Part shown: positions 25,285 to 34,131 of the stretch, piece after piece
Layout: each line of letters opens with the position of its first letter
Position numbering within the stretch: the first letter of the stretch is position 1
Assembly (NCBI GenBank): GCA_009777635.1
Contig: WRLK01000001.1
Coordinates: 79,778-143,777 of the forward strand
DNA length: 64,000 bases
Source of the DNA: Oscillospiraceae bacterium
GTDB taxonomy: Bacteria; Bacillota; Clostridia; Oscillospirales; Ruminococcaceae
Reading direction: 5' to 3'
The notes under the pieces: model-generated
Databases searched by the model: none
What the model was told of the DNA's origin: nothing
Seen by the model: the letters and a program-made list of their open reading frames with translations, nothing else
Position numbers and translations under genes: made by a program

Positions 25285-26268
25285 TTATTGCAAAGTCTCC
25301 CTAACGGCGGCGATAATGCCCTCCACCGTCGGGAAACAATTTTTCTCCAGTATGGGATTAAACGGGATTGGCGCGCTGACAGCGCCAAGCCGTTTGACAG
25401 GCGCGTCGAGATAGTAAAACGCGTCGCTCTCATGTATTGTGGCGGCAAGCTCCCCGCCGAACCCGCCGAATTTCACCGCCTCGTGTACAACAACGCAGTG
25501 CTTCGTCTTTTTAACCGATTCGATCAGCGTAACCGTATCAAGCGGCAGCAGGCTTCTGACGTCGATGACCTCAACGCCTATACCCTCCCCCGCAAGCTTT
25601 TTGGCGGCCTCAAGACACATCAGGACCATCCTGCCGTAAGTGATTACGGTGACGTCGGAGCCCGCGAGCTTGACGTCCGCCTGTCCAAACGGGATGGTGT
25701 ATTCTTCTTGCGGCACCTCTCCCTTTGTCCTGTACAAGAGCTTCTGCTCAAGAAAGATCACGGGATTGTCGTCCCTGATCGCGGTTTTAAGAAGTCCTTT
25801 GGCGTCATACGGCGTTGACGGAACCACGACCTTAAGGCCGGGGATATGCGCGTATATCACTTCAAGGCTCTGAGAATGCTGGGCCGACGCGCCGGTGCCT
25901 CCGCCGGACGGCGCGCGAAGCACCATCGGAACCTTAACCTTTCCGCCAAACATATACCGCATTTTCGGCGCCTGATTGAGTATATGGTCGAAGCATACCG
26001 CCATAAAATCCGAGAACATCAATTCGACGATAGGCCTGGTACCTGTAATCGCAGCGCCGACCGCGGCGCCGACAAACCCGTTTTCTGAAATTGGCGTATC
26101 CATTACGCGTTCGGGGCCGAACTCCTCGAGCATCCCGCCTGAAACGCCGAACGCCCCGCAGTAAACGCCTATATCCTCCCCCATGAAAAATACGTCGGGG
26201 TCCCGCCGCATCTCCTCGGACATAGCCTCCCTGACAGCCTGTGCATAAGTGATCTCTCTCATCGCCAT
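25285..26268 (-). CDS. 2-oxoacid or acetoin dehydrogenase E1, beta subunit
   Basis: About 327 residues. I favour ATG 26268, nine bases from GGAGG, over ATG 26274, three bases away. The transketolase-type pyrimidine domain shows FFMGEDIGVYCGAFGVSGGM, DTPISENGFVGAAVGAA and RAPSGGGTGASAQHSQSLE, and the C-terminal half VEVIDVRSLLPLDTVTLIESVKKT. With E1alpha it forms the thiamine-dependent decarboxylating heterotetramer. The size and pattern are those of AcoB/PdhB. The order E1alpha-E1beta-E2-E3 resembles both acetoin and pyruvate dehydrogenase operons. Confidence 0.94.
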   Translation of the reverse strand: MAMREITYAQAVREAMSEEMRRDPDVFFMGEDIGVYCGAFGVSGGMLEEFGPERVMDTPISENGFVGAAVGAAITGTRPIVELMFSDFMAVCFDHILNQAPKMRYMFGGKVKVPMVLRAPSGGGTGASAQHSQSLEVIYAHIPGLKVVVPSTPYDAKGLLKTAIRDDNPVIFLEQKLLYRTKGEVPQEEYTIPFGQADVKLAGSDVTVITYGRMVLMCLEAAKKLAGEGIGVEVIDVRSLLPLDTVTLIESVKKTKHCVVVHEAVKFGGFGGELAATIHESDAFYYLDAPVKRLGAVSAPIPFNPILEKNCFPTVEGIIAAVRETLQ

Positions 26269-26282
26269 TTTCATTTCCCTCC

Positions 26283-27242
26283 TTATGCGTAGACGTCGGT
26301 CATGATTGTATCAAGCGACGGATTGGGGCTTTGTTTTCCGTATTCCACCGCCGCCTCGATGATGCCGGTGGTTTTCTCGTCCATCAAATCAATCTCATCC
26401 TGCGTGAATATCCGGTTGTCAAGAAAATACTTTGAAAGCCGCTTAATCGGGCATTTCCCGCGCCATTCGGCGATTTCATCCTTGGTGCGGTAAAGGTTGC
26501 CGTCGCTCTTTGAGTGTCCGGACGTACGGTATGTGTTTTCCACAATAAGCATCGGGCCGTTTTTCGCGACATAGTCGCGGGCTTCCCTGACCGCCTCGTA
26601 AACCTCGAGCACATCGTTTCCGTCAACGGTTTTAGAGGGCATGGCGAACGGGATCGCGCGCTTGGCAAGGTCGGTGTCCCTCGTCGCCTTGGAAATAGGG
26701 GTAGACATCCCGTATGTGTTGTTGACAAGCACAAAAAGCACCGGCAAATCCCATACCGCCGCTAAGTTCATCGCTTCATGCACAGCGCCCAGATTGGACG
26801 CCCCGTCGCCGAAGAAATATACGACGATTCGGTCTTCTTTCTTTTTGCGTATACTCATCGCGGCGCCGCACGCGATAGGCCCGTTTGAGCCTAACACGCC
26901 GTTTGCGCCAAGCACGCCCTTATCGATGTCGGCAATGTGCATCGAACCGCCCTTGCCTTTGCACACGCCGGTTTCTTTTGCGAGAATCTCCGCCATCATC
27001 GCGTTTATGTCGACGCCCTTGGCAATGGCCTGATTATGCCCGCGGTGTGTGGGAAGCAAATAATCCTGCGGCTGTGTTGCAAGTATCGTGCCGACCGCCG
27101 TCGCTTCTTCCCCGATGCCAAGATGCGTCGTTCCGTGGACCAGCCCCTGCGAAAATAAAAGCTGCACCTTCTCCTCAAACTTTCTTGCAAGCATCATGTG
27201 TTCGCAAAGCTCCCGCAATAACGCCTTGTCCGTTTTTTCCAC
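26283..27242 (-). CDS. 2-oxoacid or acetoin dehydrogenase E1, alpha subunit
   Basis: 319 residues from GTG 27242, with AGGAGAGG upstream. The thiamine diphosphate motif is GDGASNLGAVHEAMNLAAVWDLPVLFV...NN, and PTHRGHNQAIAKG and GGSMHIAD are typical of the family. It is shorter than proteobacterial PdhA and close in length to AcoA of acetoin systems. First gene of the complex operon, 15 bases before E1beta. An acetoin-specific assignment is plausible but needs comparison outside this window. Confidence 0.94.
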   Translation of the reverse strand: MEKTDKALLRELCEHMMLARKFEEKVQLLFSQGLVHGTTHLGIGEEATAVGTILATQPQDYLLPTHRGHNQAIAKGVDINAMMAEILAKETGVCKGKGGSMHIADIDKGVLGANGVLGSNGPIACGAAMSIRKKKEDRIVVYFFGDGASNLGAVHEAMNLAAVWDLPVLFVLVNNTYGMSTPISKATRDTDLAKRAIPFAMPSKTVDGNDVLEVYEAVREARDYVAKNGPMLIVENTYRTSGHSKSDGNLYRTKDEIAEWRGKCPIKRLSKYFLDNRIFTQDEIDLMDEKTTGIIEAAVEYGKQSPNPSLDTIMTDVYA

Positions 27243-27304
27243 CGCGACCTCTCCTTTTTTACAAGCTATCGCTTATGTTATCATTTTTAAACTTGGTATA
27301 ATTT

Positions 27305-27352
27305 TGTATGTATATTTACACACAGCTTACCATATTTTATTTTGAATGTCAA
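27305..27352 (-). promoter_or_regulatory. Candidate promoter and operator of the dehydrogenase operon
   Basis: Minus-strand TTGACA (plus 27347-27352) is followed after 17 bases by a weak -10 TAAGCT (27324-27329). Immediately downstream, at 27305-27324, lies a 20-base dyad of the form TGTnTGTAnATnTACAnACA in which 16 of 20 positions are symmetric. Its place over the likely transcription start fits a repressor site, with the operon's own SorC-type regulator as the obvious candidate. Confidence 0.5.
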
Positions 27353-27356
27353 TCTG

Positions 27357-28379
27357 TTACAGTATCATCATCGCGTCACCGAAGCTGAAAAAGCGGTATT
27401 TCTCCATTACGGCAGCCCTGTACGCGCTCATGGTGATTTCATATCCCGCAAATGCCGCTACCAGCATGATGAGCGTGCTTTCAGGCAGGTGGAAGTTTGT
27501 GATAAGCCCTTGGATAGCCCGGAATTTGTATCCCGGTGTTATGAAAATCCCGGTGTTGCCCGCCGTTTCCTTTATTTCGCCGTCATGTGCTGCGGTTTCG
27601 AGGGTACGGCACGACGTCGTGCCCACTGCAATCACGCGCCCGCCGGATGCTTTCGCCCTGTTAATCGCGTCTGCCGTCTCCTTCGGGATTTGATAACGCT
27701 CAACGTGCATGGTGTGTTCGTTTATGTTTTCTGCTTTGACGGGGCGAAACGTGCCGGCCCCTACGTGCAGCGTCACAAACGCCGTATTGACGCCGCGGTT
27801 TTGTATTTCTTCAATCAGCTCCGGCGTGAAATGCAATCCTGCCGTTGGCGCCGCGGCGCTTCCCGGCTCGTTTGCGTATACGGTCTGGTAACGGTCGTTG
27901 TCCTTCAGCTTTTCGGTGATATACGGAGGCAGCGGCATTTTTCCGATTTGCTCCAGTACGCTAAAAAAATCCCCTTGGTGTTCAAATATTGCAAGGCGGT
28001 TACCGCCATCGGCCACAGCGACAATCTCGCCTGTCAAAAGCCCCCCTCCAAACGAAAACCGCGCGCCCACCGGGGCTTTTCTTCCGGGTCTTACCATGAT
28101 CTCCCAGACGTTTAGCTCCTTTTGCTCGAGGAGCAAAAACTCAATCGCGGCGCCCGACGGAATCTTTACGCCCAAAAGCCGCGCCGGTATCACCTTCGAG
28201 TCGTTCATGACGAGCAGATCGCCGGGGCGAAGAAGCTTTGGCAGGTCTGAAAAACGATTTTGCGAAATATTCCCCGTGGCTTTATCGATGCACAAAAGCC
28301 TTGACGCGTCACGCCTTTCAAGCGGCGTCTGCGCGATCAATTCCTCCGGAAGATGATAGAAAAAGTCGGATTTTTGCAT
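27357..28379 (-). CDS. queA: S-adenosylmethionine:tRNA ribosyltransferase-isomerase
   Basis: About 340 residues from ATG 28379; GGTGAGGA four to eight bases upstream serves as the ribosome binding site and contains a longer GTG alternative at 28391. Diagnostic stretches are [24 protein letters not shown] at the start, [28 protein letters not shown] and [18 protein letters not shown]. It makes epoxyqueuosine in tRNA from preQ1. Tgt, its usual partner, is not next to it. It is followed 114 bases later by the dehydrogenase operon and diverges from asd. Confidence 0.97.
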   Translation of the reverse strand: MQKSDFFYHLPEELIAQTPLERRDASRLLCIDKATGNISQNRFSDLPKLLRPGDLLVMNDSKVIPARLLGVKIPSGAAIEFLLLEQKELNVWEIMVRPGRKAPVGARFSFGGGLLTGEIVAVADGGNRLAIFEHQGDFFSVLEQIGKMPLPPYITEKLKDNDRYQTVYANEPGSAAAPTAGLHFTPELIEEIQNRGVNTAFVTLHVGAGTFRPVKAENINEHTMHVERYQIPKETADAINRAKASGGRVIAVGTTSCRTLETAAHDGEIKETAGNTGIFITPGYKFRAIQGLITNFHLPESTLIMLVAAFAGYEITMSAYRAAVMEKYRFFSFGDAMMIL

Positions 28380-28429
28380 GAATATCCTCACCTAACTGTT
28401 AAAAATTGCATATTATATGAAAACGGCTG

Positions 28430-28458
28430 TTGACAGAATGTACGCCCCGTGTTATGAT
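28430..28458 (+). promoter_or_regulatory. Promoter of asd-dapA-dapB-ACT
   Basis: A perfect -35 TTGACA (28430-28435) and -10 TATGAT (28453-28458) with 17-base spacing. Transcription would begin near 28465 and give an untranslated leader of about 125 bases before the asd ATG. Confidence 0.8.
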
Positions 28459-28464
28459 ATTTAC

Positions 28465-28576
28465 AATTAAATAGCGCAATCTACTGGATAGAGGCGCGGA
28501 AATAATCAATGGTACAGGCGGTTTTTTCTATTATATTGCAAGATTATCCGGTTTTCAAGCCGGGTTTTTCTTTTTT
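28465..28576 (+). promoter_or_regulatory. Structured leader of asd, resembling a truncated lysine riboswitch
   Basis: The leader contains GATAGAGGCGCG (28487-28498) followed by TCAATGGTA (28506-28514), closely resembling the 5' strand of the L-box (lysine) riboswitch. The remaining L-box core, including the GCCGAAG element, is missing. A short terminator hairpin (ATCCGG 28546-28551 with CCGGGT 28560-28565, then a T-rich run to 28576) directly precedes the asd ribosome binding site. ATAATC (28502-28507) can pair with GATTAT (28542-28547) in competition with the hairpin base. Attenuation control is likely; the ligand is uncertain. Confidence 0.4.
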
Positions 28577-28591
28577 AGGAGGATAGATAAG

Positions 28592-29680
28592 ATGAATACA
28601 AGGACATATAAAGTAGGTATCATCGGCGCGACAGGCATGGTCGGGCAGCGTCTCGTATGTCTGTTGAAGAACCATCCGTGGTTCGAGATCGCGGCCCTTG
28701 CGGCGTCACAGCGCTCAGCCGGGAAAAAGTACGGCGAAATAGTATCCGGCGAAAGATGGTCGATGGAAATTAAAATTCCCGATGGCGTCAAAGATATGGT
28801 CGTGATGGACGCCACAAAAGACGCCGAAAAAATATCCGGTATGGCCGATTTCGTCTTTTGCGCGGTCGACCTTGACAAAGACAAAGTAAGAGCGCTTGAG
28901 GAGCTTTACGCAAAGCTTGAGTGCCCTGTGATCTCAAACAATTCGGCATGCCGCCATATGGACGACGTTCCCATGCTGATACCGGAAATCAACGCGGAAC
29001 ACGCAGCGGTCATCAAAGCCCAGCGCGAACGCCTTGGCACAAAGCGCGGATTTATAACGGTGAAGTCAAACTGCTCTCTGCAAAGCTATGTCCCGGCGCT
29101 CCACCCGCTCATGAAGTTCGGTATAAAGGACGTCCTCGCCTGTACTTATCAGGCGATTTCAGGCGCCGGAAAAAACTTCGAGACATGGCCCGAGATGCTT
29201 GACAACGTCATCCCGTATATCGGCGGCGAGGAGGAAAAATCCGAGCGTGAGCCGATGAAAATATGGGGCGGGATAAAGGACGGCAAAATTGTTGACGCCA
29301 CATCCCCGCGTATCACGTCGCAGTGTTTGCGCGTGCCTGTTTCAGACGGGCATATGGCGGCGGTGTTCGTGGAGTTTGAAAACAAGCCGGCACTTTCGGA
29401 AATCAAAAAGCTTTGGGCGGAATTTAAAGGCGAGCCGCAAATATTAAAGCTGCCCAGCGCGCCGAAGCAGTTCCTTCACTATTTCGAGGAGGACGACCGC
29501 CCCCAGACGAAGCTTGACCGCATGCTTGAAAACGGCATGGCCGTCAGCATCGGGCGGCTTCGCAAGGACGTGCGTTACGACATAAAGTTTATATGCCTTT
29601 CGCACAATACAATCCGCGGGGCGGCGGGCGGCTCGGTTTTGACGGCGGAACTGCTTTGCGCAAAAGGATACATGGATTAG
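28592..29680 (+). CDS. asd: Aspartate-semialdehyde dehydrogenase
   Basis: 362 residues, the longer archaeal/fungal-like class. NADP binding is shown by KVGIIGATGMVGQRL, the catalytic Cys161 lies in KSNCSLQSY, and TYQAISGAGKNFETWPE and RVPVSDGHMAAVFVEFE follow. It reduces aspartyl phosphate to the semialdehyde, the branch point to lysine, threonine and methionine. TTTTAGGAGGA precedes the ATG. First gene of asd-dapA-dapB-ACT, controlled by the leader described at 28465-28576. No aspartate kinase gene is in the window. Confidence 0.97.
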   Translation: MNTRTYKVGIIGATGMVGQRLVCLLKNHPWFEIAALAASQRSAGKKYGEIVSGERWSMEIKIPDGVKDMVVMDATKDAEKISGMADFVFCAVDLDKDKVRALEELYAKLECPVISNNSACRHMDDVPMLIPEINAEHAAVIKAQRERLGTKRGFITVKSNCSLQSYVPALHPLMKFGIKDVLACTYQAISGAGKNFETWPEMLDNVIPYIGGEEEKSEREPMKIWGGIKDGKIVDATSPRITSQCLRVPVSDGHMAAVFVEFENKPALSEIKKLWAEFKGEPQILKLPSAPKQFLHYFEEDDRPQTKLDRMLENGMAVSIGRLRKDVRYDIKFICLSHNTIRGAAGGSVLTAELLCAKGYMD

Positions 29681-29719
29681 TATTTTTCATTCAAACGAAA
29701 CTAGGAGGCCGCTGCACCT

Positions 29720-30607
29720 ATGAAAAAGACCGTATTTACCGGCGCTTGCGTCGCCATTGCAACTCCAATGAACGAGGACTTCTCAATCAGCTACGAAAAG
29801 CTGGGCGAGCTTATCGACTGGCAGATTGAATCGGGTATCGATGCCATCCTGATATGCGGAACGACCGGCGAAAGCACAACCATGACAGACGATGAACACG
29901 TTGAATGCATCCGTTACGCGGTGAATAAAACGGCCGGGCGCGTACCTCTTCTGGCAGGCGCCGGAAGCAACGACACGGCCTACGCCGTGTGGCTTTCAAA
30001 AGAAGCCAAGGCCGCGGGCGCCGATGCCCTTTTGCATGTCACGCCTTACTACAACAAAACCTCCCAGCTCGGACTTATTAGGCATTTTACGACCATCGCC
30101 GATACGACGGACCTGCCGGTTATCCTGTACAACGTTCCGAGCCGCACCGGGCTCAATATACAGCCGCAGACTTATTTGGAGCTTTCGAAGCATCCTAATA
30201 TCGTCGCGACGAAGGAGGCGGGCGGAAATATCTCCGAAATCGCGAAAACCGCAAGCCTTTGCGGTGACAGCCTCGCCCTTTATTCCGGCAACGACGACCA
30301 GACTATCCCGATCATGTCCCTTGGCGGTATCGGCGTGATTTCTGTCCTTGCGAACGTTGCGCCTAAGCACGCGCACGATTTGTGCAGACTTTACTTGGAG
30401 GGCAAAACGGCTGAGGCAGCTGCGCTTCAACTCAAGCTAATCAGCCTTAACGACGCGCTTTTCAGCGACGTCAACCCCATACCTGTAAAAGAAGCGCTTA
30501 ATATGATGGGCAAGCATTCAGGCCCGTGCCGGTTGCCGCTTATAGAAATGGCTAAGCCCCTTAGAAACGCGCTTAAAGAGGAGCTTAACAAGCATAACCT
30601 CATATAA
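29720..30607 (+). CDS. dapA: 4-hydroxy-tetrahydrodipicolinate synthase
   Basis: 295 residues. It condenses pyruvate with aspartate semialdehyde, using Schiff-base Lys165 in IVATKEAGG. Other family marks are ICGTTGESTTMTDDEH, the catalytic Tyr in VTPYYNKTSQLG and NVPSRTGLNI. TAGGAGG lies upstream of the ATG. Second gene of the lysine cluster, 39 bases after asd. Confidence 0.98.
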   Translation: MKKTVFTGACVAIATPMNEDFSISYEKLGELIDWQIESGIDAILICGTTGESTTMTDDEHVECIRYAVNKTAGRVPLLAGAGSNDTAYAVWLSKEAKAAGADALLHVTPYYNKTSQLGLIRHFTTIADTTDLPVILYNVPSRTGLNIQPQTYLELSKHPNIVATKEAGGNISEIAKTASLCGDSLALYSGNDDQTIPIMSLGGIGVISVLANVAPKHAHDLCRLYLEGKTAEAAALQLKLISLNDALFSDVNPIPVKEALNMMGKHSGPCRLPLIEMAKPLRNALKEELNKHNLI

Positions 30608-30626
30608 TAAGCCAAGGAGCGTTAAA

Positions 30627-31376
30627 ATGACCAGAATTATTTTGTCAGGCGCAGGCGGCGCAATGGGGCGCGTTGTCGCCGAATACGCGCGGGAAAGCGG
30701 AAGATTCACAGTCGTTGCCGGGATTGATATCATAACCGAGCAAAAGGACGACTTTCATGTCTTTAAGAATCTCTTGGACTGTACCGTTCCTGCCGACGCG
30801 GTGATTGATTTCAGCCATCCGGCGGCGCTGGAGCCGCTTCTTTCGGCGGCTGTTCCAAGGAAGCTTCCGGTTGTAATTGCGACGACCGGCCTAAGCTCCT
30901 CCCAGATTGCAAAAATCCACAAAGCGGCGGAGAGTATCCCCGTATTCTTTTCGTTTAACATGTCCCTTGGCATAAGCCTAATGGTCGAGCTTGCAAAAAT
31001 CGCCGCCCGTGTCCTTGGCAGCGACTTCGATGTGGAGATTATGGAAAAGCACCACAACAAAAAAATAGACGCTCCAAGCGGCACAGCGTTGATGCTGGCG
31101 GACGGCGTTTCAAGTGTATTGGGCGACGACCTGTTGTATGCCTATAACCGCAATTCAAGCCGGAAACCGCGCGGCAAAAACGAAATCGGGATACACAGCA
31201 TACGCGGAGGCACGATTGTCGGCGAGCACGACATACTCTTTGCCGGAAAAGATGAAATCATCACGATAAGCCATAGCGCGGGCTCCAAGAAAATTTTCGC
31301 CACCGGCGCGCTTTCGGCCGCCGAATACATAGCCGGCAAAGCTCCGGGGTTATACAGCATGTCGGACTTAATATAG
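30627..31376 (+). CDS. dapB: 4-hydroxy-tetrahydrodipicolinate reductase
   Basis: 249 residues. The nucleotide-binding loop is LSGAGGAMGRVV, the dipicolinate-binding motif is EIMEKHHNKKIDAPSGTA, and SIRGGTIVGEHDILFAG is conserved. It makes tetrahydrodipicolinate, which the ddh product (40763-41653) can convert directly to meso-diaminopimelate. AAGGAGCG precedes the ATG, 19 bases after dapA. Confidence 0.98.
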   Translation: MTRIILSGAGGAMGRVVAEYARESGRFTVVAGIDIITEQKDDFHVFKNLLDCTVPADAVIDFSHPAALEPLLSAAVPRKLPVVIATTGLSSSQIAKIHKAAESIPVFFSFNMSLGISLMVELAKIAARVLGSDFDVEIMEKHHNKKIDAPSGTALMLADGVSSVLGDDLLYAYNRNSSRKPRGKNEIGIHSIRGGTIVGEHDILFAGKDEIITISHSAGSKKIFATGALSAAEYIAGKAPGLYSMSDLI

Positions 31377-31391
31377 AAAGGGGCAGCACAG

Positions 31392-31859
31392 ATGTACGGC
31401 GTTTCAAGCATTCTTACCCTTGAAGACGTGGCGCTTATCTCTTTTATGAAGCTTCCGCATGACCTTAGCCTTTTAAACGATATTTTCGGCAGCGTCTCAA
31501 AAGAGGGAGTTTCCATCGATATGGTATCGCAAACGTCGCCATTAAGCGGAAATATCAGCGTTTCGTTCTCGTTTCAAGAGGATGATATGGTCAAGGTGTT
31601 AACGGTTGTCAACATGCTCAAGGAAAAGCATCCCGACATGAAGCCTGTCGTGAGCAGCGGCAACACAAAGCTCACGCTTTCAGGCGAGGAAATGCGCACC
31701 ACTCCCGGCGTTTTCGCAAGGGCAATCAGCAGCCTTGCGAAAATTTCGGCGGAGCTTCTCGCGGTCACGACCTCCGAAACCGAGGTCAGCCTGCTGATTC
31801 CGTCGGCCCACGCCGACGACGCGAGGGAAGCGCTCGAAAAAGGGTTCGGGTTAAGCTGA
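31392..31859 (+). CDS. Free-standing tandem ACT-domain protein, aspartate kinase regulatory-like
   Basis: 155 residues with no kinase domain. Two ACT units are visible (about 1-70 and 75-155). The second, with TPGVFARAISSLAKISAELLAV and SETEVSLLI, closely resembles the C-terminal regulatory part of aspartate kinase. It lies 15 bases after dapB in the same operon behind an AAAGGGG site. A role in sensing lysine or threonine and acting on a separately encoded aspartate kinase is inferred from this resemblance. Alternatively it may be an orphan amino-acid sensor. Confidence 0.85.
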   Translation: MYGVSSILTLEDVALISFMKLPHDLSLLNDIFGSVSKEGVSIDMVSQTSPLSGNISVSFSFQEDDMVKVLTVVNMLKEKHPDMKPVVSSGNTKLTLSGEEMRTTPGVFARAISSLAKISAELLAVTTSETEVSLLIPSAHADDAREALEKGFGLS

Positions 31860-31897
31860 AAAGACAAAGCAATGGTTGGTTGACAAGTTATAAAAAA

Positions 31898-32716
31898 TTA
31901 TAGCTCAACATCGATAAAGCCGTCCGGCGTTAGCTGTTTTATGCTTCGCCAGCCGGTTTTTTTGATAAGCTCTTCCGCCTGTAAAAACCAGAAGTCAAGC
32001 GAATCCGCCGTATGTGAATCGCTTGAAACCGTAACCGGTACGTTTAAGTCGTAAAGCTCCCGTAATATTAGGGACGACGGAAACGGCACATCGGTGGCGC
32101 CGCGGAAAATCCCGCCTGTGTTGACCTCGACTATGCAGCCGGTTTCCGCGATTTTTCCGGCGACTTCGCGCACAATACGCCGGTGCCACGCGCTTTCAGG
32201 GTCGAAGTACCGGTTATCTCGGTTAAACTTTGCGATGATGTCAAGGTGCCCGATGATGTCGGGCTTGTATCCGCGCGCCATCTCTATGACGTTGCGGTAA
32301 TAAATTTTTACCAGTTCCTCGATATCACCGCACGCGGCGCGGTTTAGCGCCTTTTCATAATTTTGCGGGCTGCCGTCGATATTCAGATAATCCCCGGCAG
32401 CCTCGTCAAAAACATAGTGCGCCGAGCCTATCGTATAATCAAGCCCTGTTTTTTCGGTGTTGTGAAAGAAATCGCACTCGAACCCGAGATAAACTTCAAT
32501 CTTACCCGCGAATTTTTCCTTTAGCCTTTGAACCTCCGCGAAATAGCGCGGTATGTCGTCTTCCTTGATGCAGCACTCTAAGTCGTAAGGCGTGTACGCG
32601 TGTTCGGAAAACCCAACGGAATCAAAGCCTTTTTCAATCGCCGCAAGCACGATTTCCCCGCATGTATTCCCGCCGTCGCTGAACGTTGCGTGCGTGTGCA
32701 AATTTTGCCGTATCAT
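31898..32716 (-). CDS. hisK: Histidinol-phosphatase, PHP family
   Basis: 272 residues. The polymerase-and-histidinol-phosphatase fold is shown by HTHATFSDGGN, SVGFSEHAYTPY, YTIGSAHYV, IIGHLDII and the C-terminal VTVSSDSHTAD. These supply the His and Asp ligands of the metal centre. It removes phosphate from histidinol phosphate. Last gene of the his operon, overlapping hisIE by four bases. Confidence 0.94.
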   Translation of the reverse strand: MIRQNLHTHATFSDGGNTCGEIVLAAIEKGFDSVGFSEHAYTPYDLECCIKEDDIPRYFAEVQRLKEKFAGKIEVYLGFECDFFHNTEKTGLDYTIGSAHYVFDEAAGDYLNIDGSPQNYEKALNRAACGDIEELVKIYYRNVIEMARGYKPDIIGHLDIIAKFNRDNRYFDPESAWHRRIVREVAGKIAETGCIVEVNTGGIFRGATDVPFPSSLILRELYDLNVPVTVSSDSHTADSLDFWFLQAEELIKKTGWRSIKQLTPDGFIDVEL

Positions 32717-33360
32717 TGCATTTTCTCCTGCTTTACCTTTTTGTCAACGACATGCCTTGAAGCGAGCTCCTCCTTGATTTGGCTGATTGTGATGCCCTTT
32801 TGCGCCATCATCACAAGAATATGGTAGCACAAATCCGAAATCTCGAAACGAAGCTCCGCGTTATCGTTGTTTTTCGCGGCGATGATGACCTCCGTGCATT
32901 CTTCGCCTACTTTTTTAAGGATTTTATCGTCGCCCTTTTCAAAAAGGTACGTCGTGTACGAGCCTTCTTTTTTTTCGGTTTTACGCCCCTGAATCAGCGC
33001 ATAAAGGTCTTCGAGAGAAAAATCCCCAAGGTTTTCGCGCTCGTAAATAGGCTCCTTGTCAAAGCAGCTATCGCTTCCTAGATGGCAAGCCGGGCCGTCC
33101 TTTATAACCTCGGCGATAAGCGCGTCGTAATCGCAATCAGGCACAAGCCTCACAATTTGCTGGAAGTTTCCGGATGTCTCCCCTTTTCGCCAAAGCTTCT
33201 GCCTTGAACGGCTGAAAAAACATGTTTTCTTCTCTTTAAGCGTTATTTCGAGGCTTTCCCTGTTCATATACGCAAGCGTCAGCACACGTTTTGTGTAAAA
33301 ATCCTGAACAATAACGGGAATCAAGCCGTCAGGCCCGAATTTTAGGCTATCAATATTCAT
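32713..33360 (-). CDS. hisIE: Bifunctional phosphoribosyl-AMP cyclohydrolase / phosphoribosyl-ATP pyrophosphatase
   Basis: 215 residues. The HisI half (about 1-110) has MNRESLEITL, SRSRQKLWRKGETSGN, DCDYDALIAEV and the zinc-binding GPACHLGSDSCF. The HisE half (about 115-205) shows LYALIQGRKTEKKEGSYT, GEECTEVIIAAKN and DLCYHILVMMA. The fused protein carries out the second and third steps of histidine synthesis. It follows hisF with 12 bases between them. Confidence 0.97.
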   Translation of the reverse strand: MNIDSLKFGPDGLIPVIVQDFYTKRVLTLAYMNRESLEITLKEKKTCFFSRSRQKLWRKGETSGNFQQIVRLVPDCDYDALIAEVIKDGPACHLGSDSCFDKEPIYERENLGDFSLEDLYALIQGRKTEKKEGSYTTYLFEKGDDKILKKVGEECTEVIIAAKNNDNAELRFEISDLCYHILVMMAQKGITISQIKEELASRHVVDKKVKQEKMQ

Positions 33361-33372
33361 GTGTTTTCCTTC

Positions 33373-34131
33373 CTATATCTGAACCGGTATTCCTTTTTCT
33401 CTCAGATATTGCTTCAAATCGCGAATCGACACTTCGTTAAAGTGGAAAATCGACGCCGCAAGCCCCGCGTCAATCACGGGAAGCTCGCTGAATAATTCAA
33501 AGAAATCTTCACGCCCGCCCGCGCCGCCGGACGCAACAATCGGAATCTTTACTGCATTTGCAACGGCTGTAAGCATTTCAAGGTCAAAACCGTTTTTCAC
33601 GCCGTCCTTATCAATCGAGTTCACCACAAGCTCGCCCGCACCGTTTGCTTCGCCGCGCTTTGCCCATTCAACCGCGTCCAGGCCTGTGTTCTTTTTGCCT
33701 CCTGCTGTAAAGATACTATACTTGTCACCGTCTTTGGCTACGTCTATAGCCAGTACAACGCACCGGCTGCCGTATTTTTTCGCGGCTTCCAAAATAATTC
33801 CGGGATTCTTAATCGCACCGGAATTAATGCTGACCTTACCGGCTCCAAGGCTCAACATGCGCTCCACGTCGGAGATTGCGGCAATCCCGCCGCCAACCGC
33901 AAGCGGGACGGAAACCACGCCGGCAACTTGTTTCAAAAGGTCTGTAAATAAGGTGCGATTTTCAAGCGACGCCGTGATATCGTATAAAACAATCTCGTCC
34001 GCGCCCTCGTCGCTATAGCGTTTCGCAAGCTCTACAGGATCGCTGATTTCCTTGATATGATCGAATTTTACGCCTTTTACAACACGCCCGTTACGGGTGT
34101 CAAGGCATGGGATTATCCGTTTTGCCGACAT
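33373..34131 (-). CDS. hisF: Imidazole glycerol phosphate synthase, cyclase subunit
   Basis: 252 residues. The (beta/alpha)8 barrel begins RIIPCLDTRNGRVVKG with the catalytic Asp; VPLAVGGGIA, VVLAIDV and PIVASGGAGG carry phosphate and catalytic residues. HisF normally receives ammonia from the HisH glutaminase, but no hisH gene is in this operon and this protein has no glutaminase domain. AGGAGGTG precedes the ATG and the start overlaps hisA by 19 bases. Confidence 0.97.
   Translation of the reverse strand: MSAKRIIPCLDTRNGRVVKGVKFDHIKEISDPVELAKRYSDEGADEIVLYDITASLENRTLFTDLLKQVAGVVSVPLAVGGGIAAISDVERMLSLGAGKVSINSGAIKNPGIILEAAKKYGSRCVVLAIDVAKDGDKYSIFTAGGKKNTGLDAVEWAKRGEANGAGELVVNSIDKDGVKNGFDLEMLTAVANAVKIPIVASGGAGGREDFFELFSELPVIDAGLAASIFHFNEVSIRDLKQYLREKGIPVQI

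Noticed and set aside
28465..28591. Complete lysine riboswitch upstream of asd
   Set aside because: Only the 5' strand resembles the L-box; the conserved GCCGAAG core and later helices are absent and the leader is too short. Reported as a truncated or related element instead.
33373..34131. HisH fused to HisF
   Set aside because: HisF is 252 residues, standard length, with no glutaminase motifs at either end.
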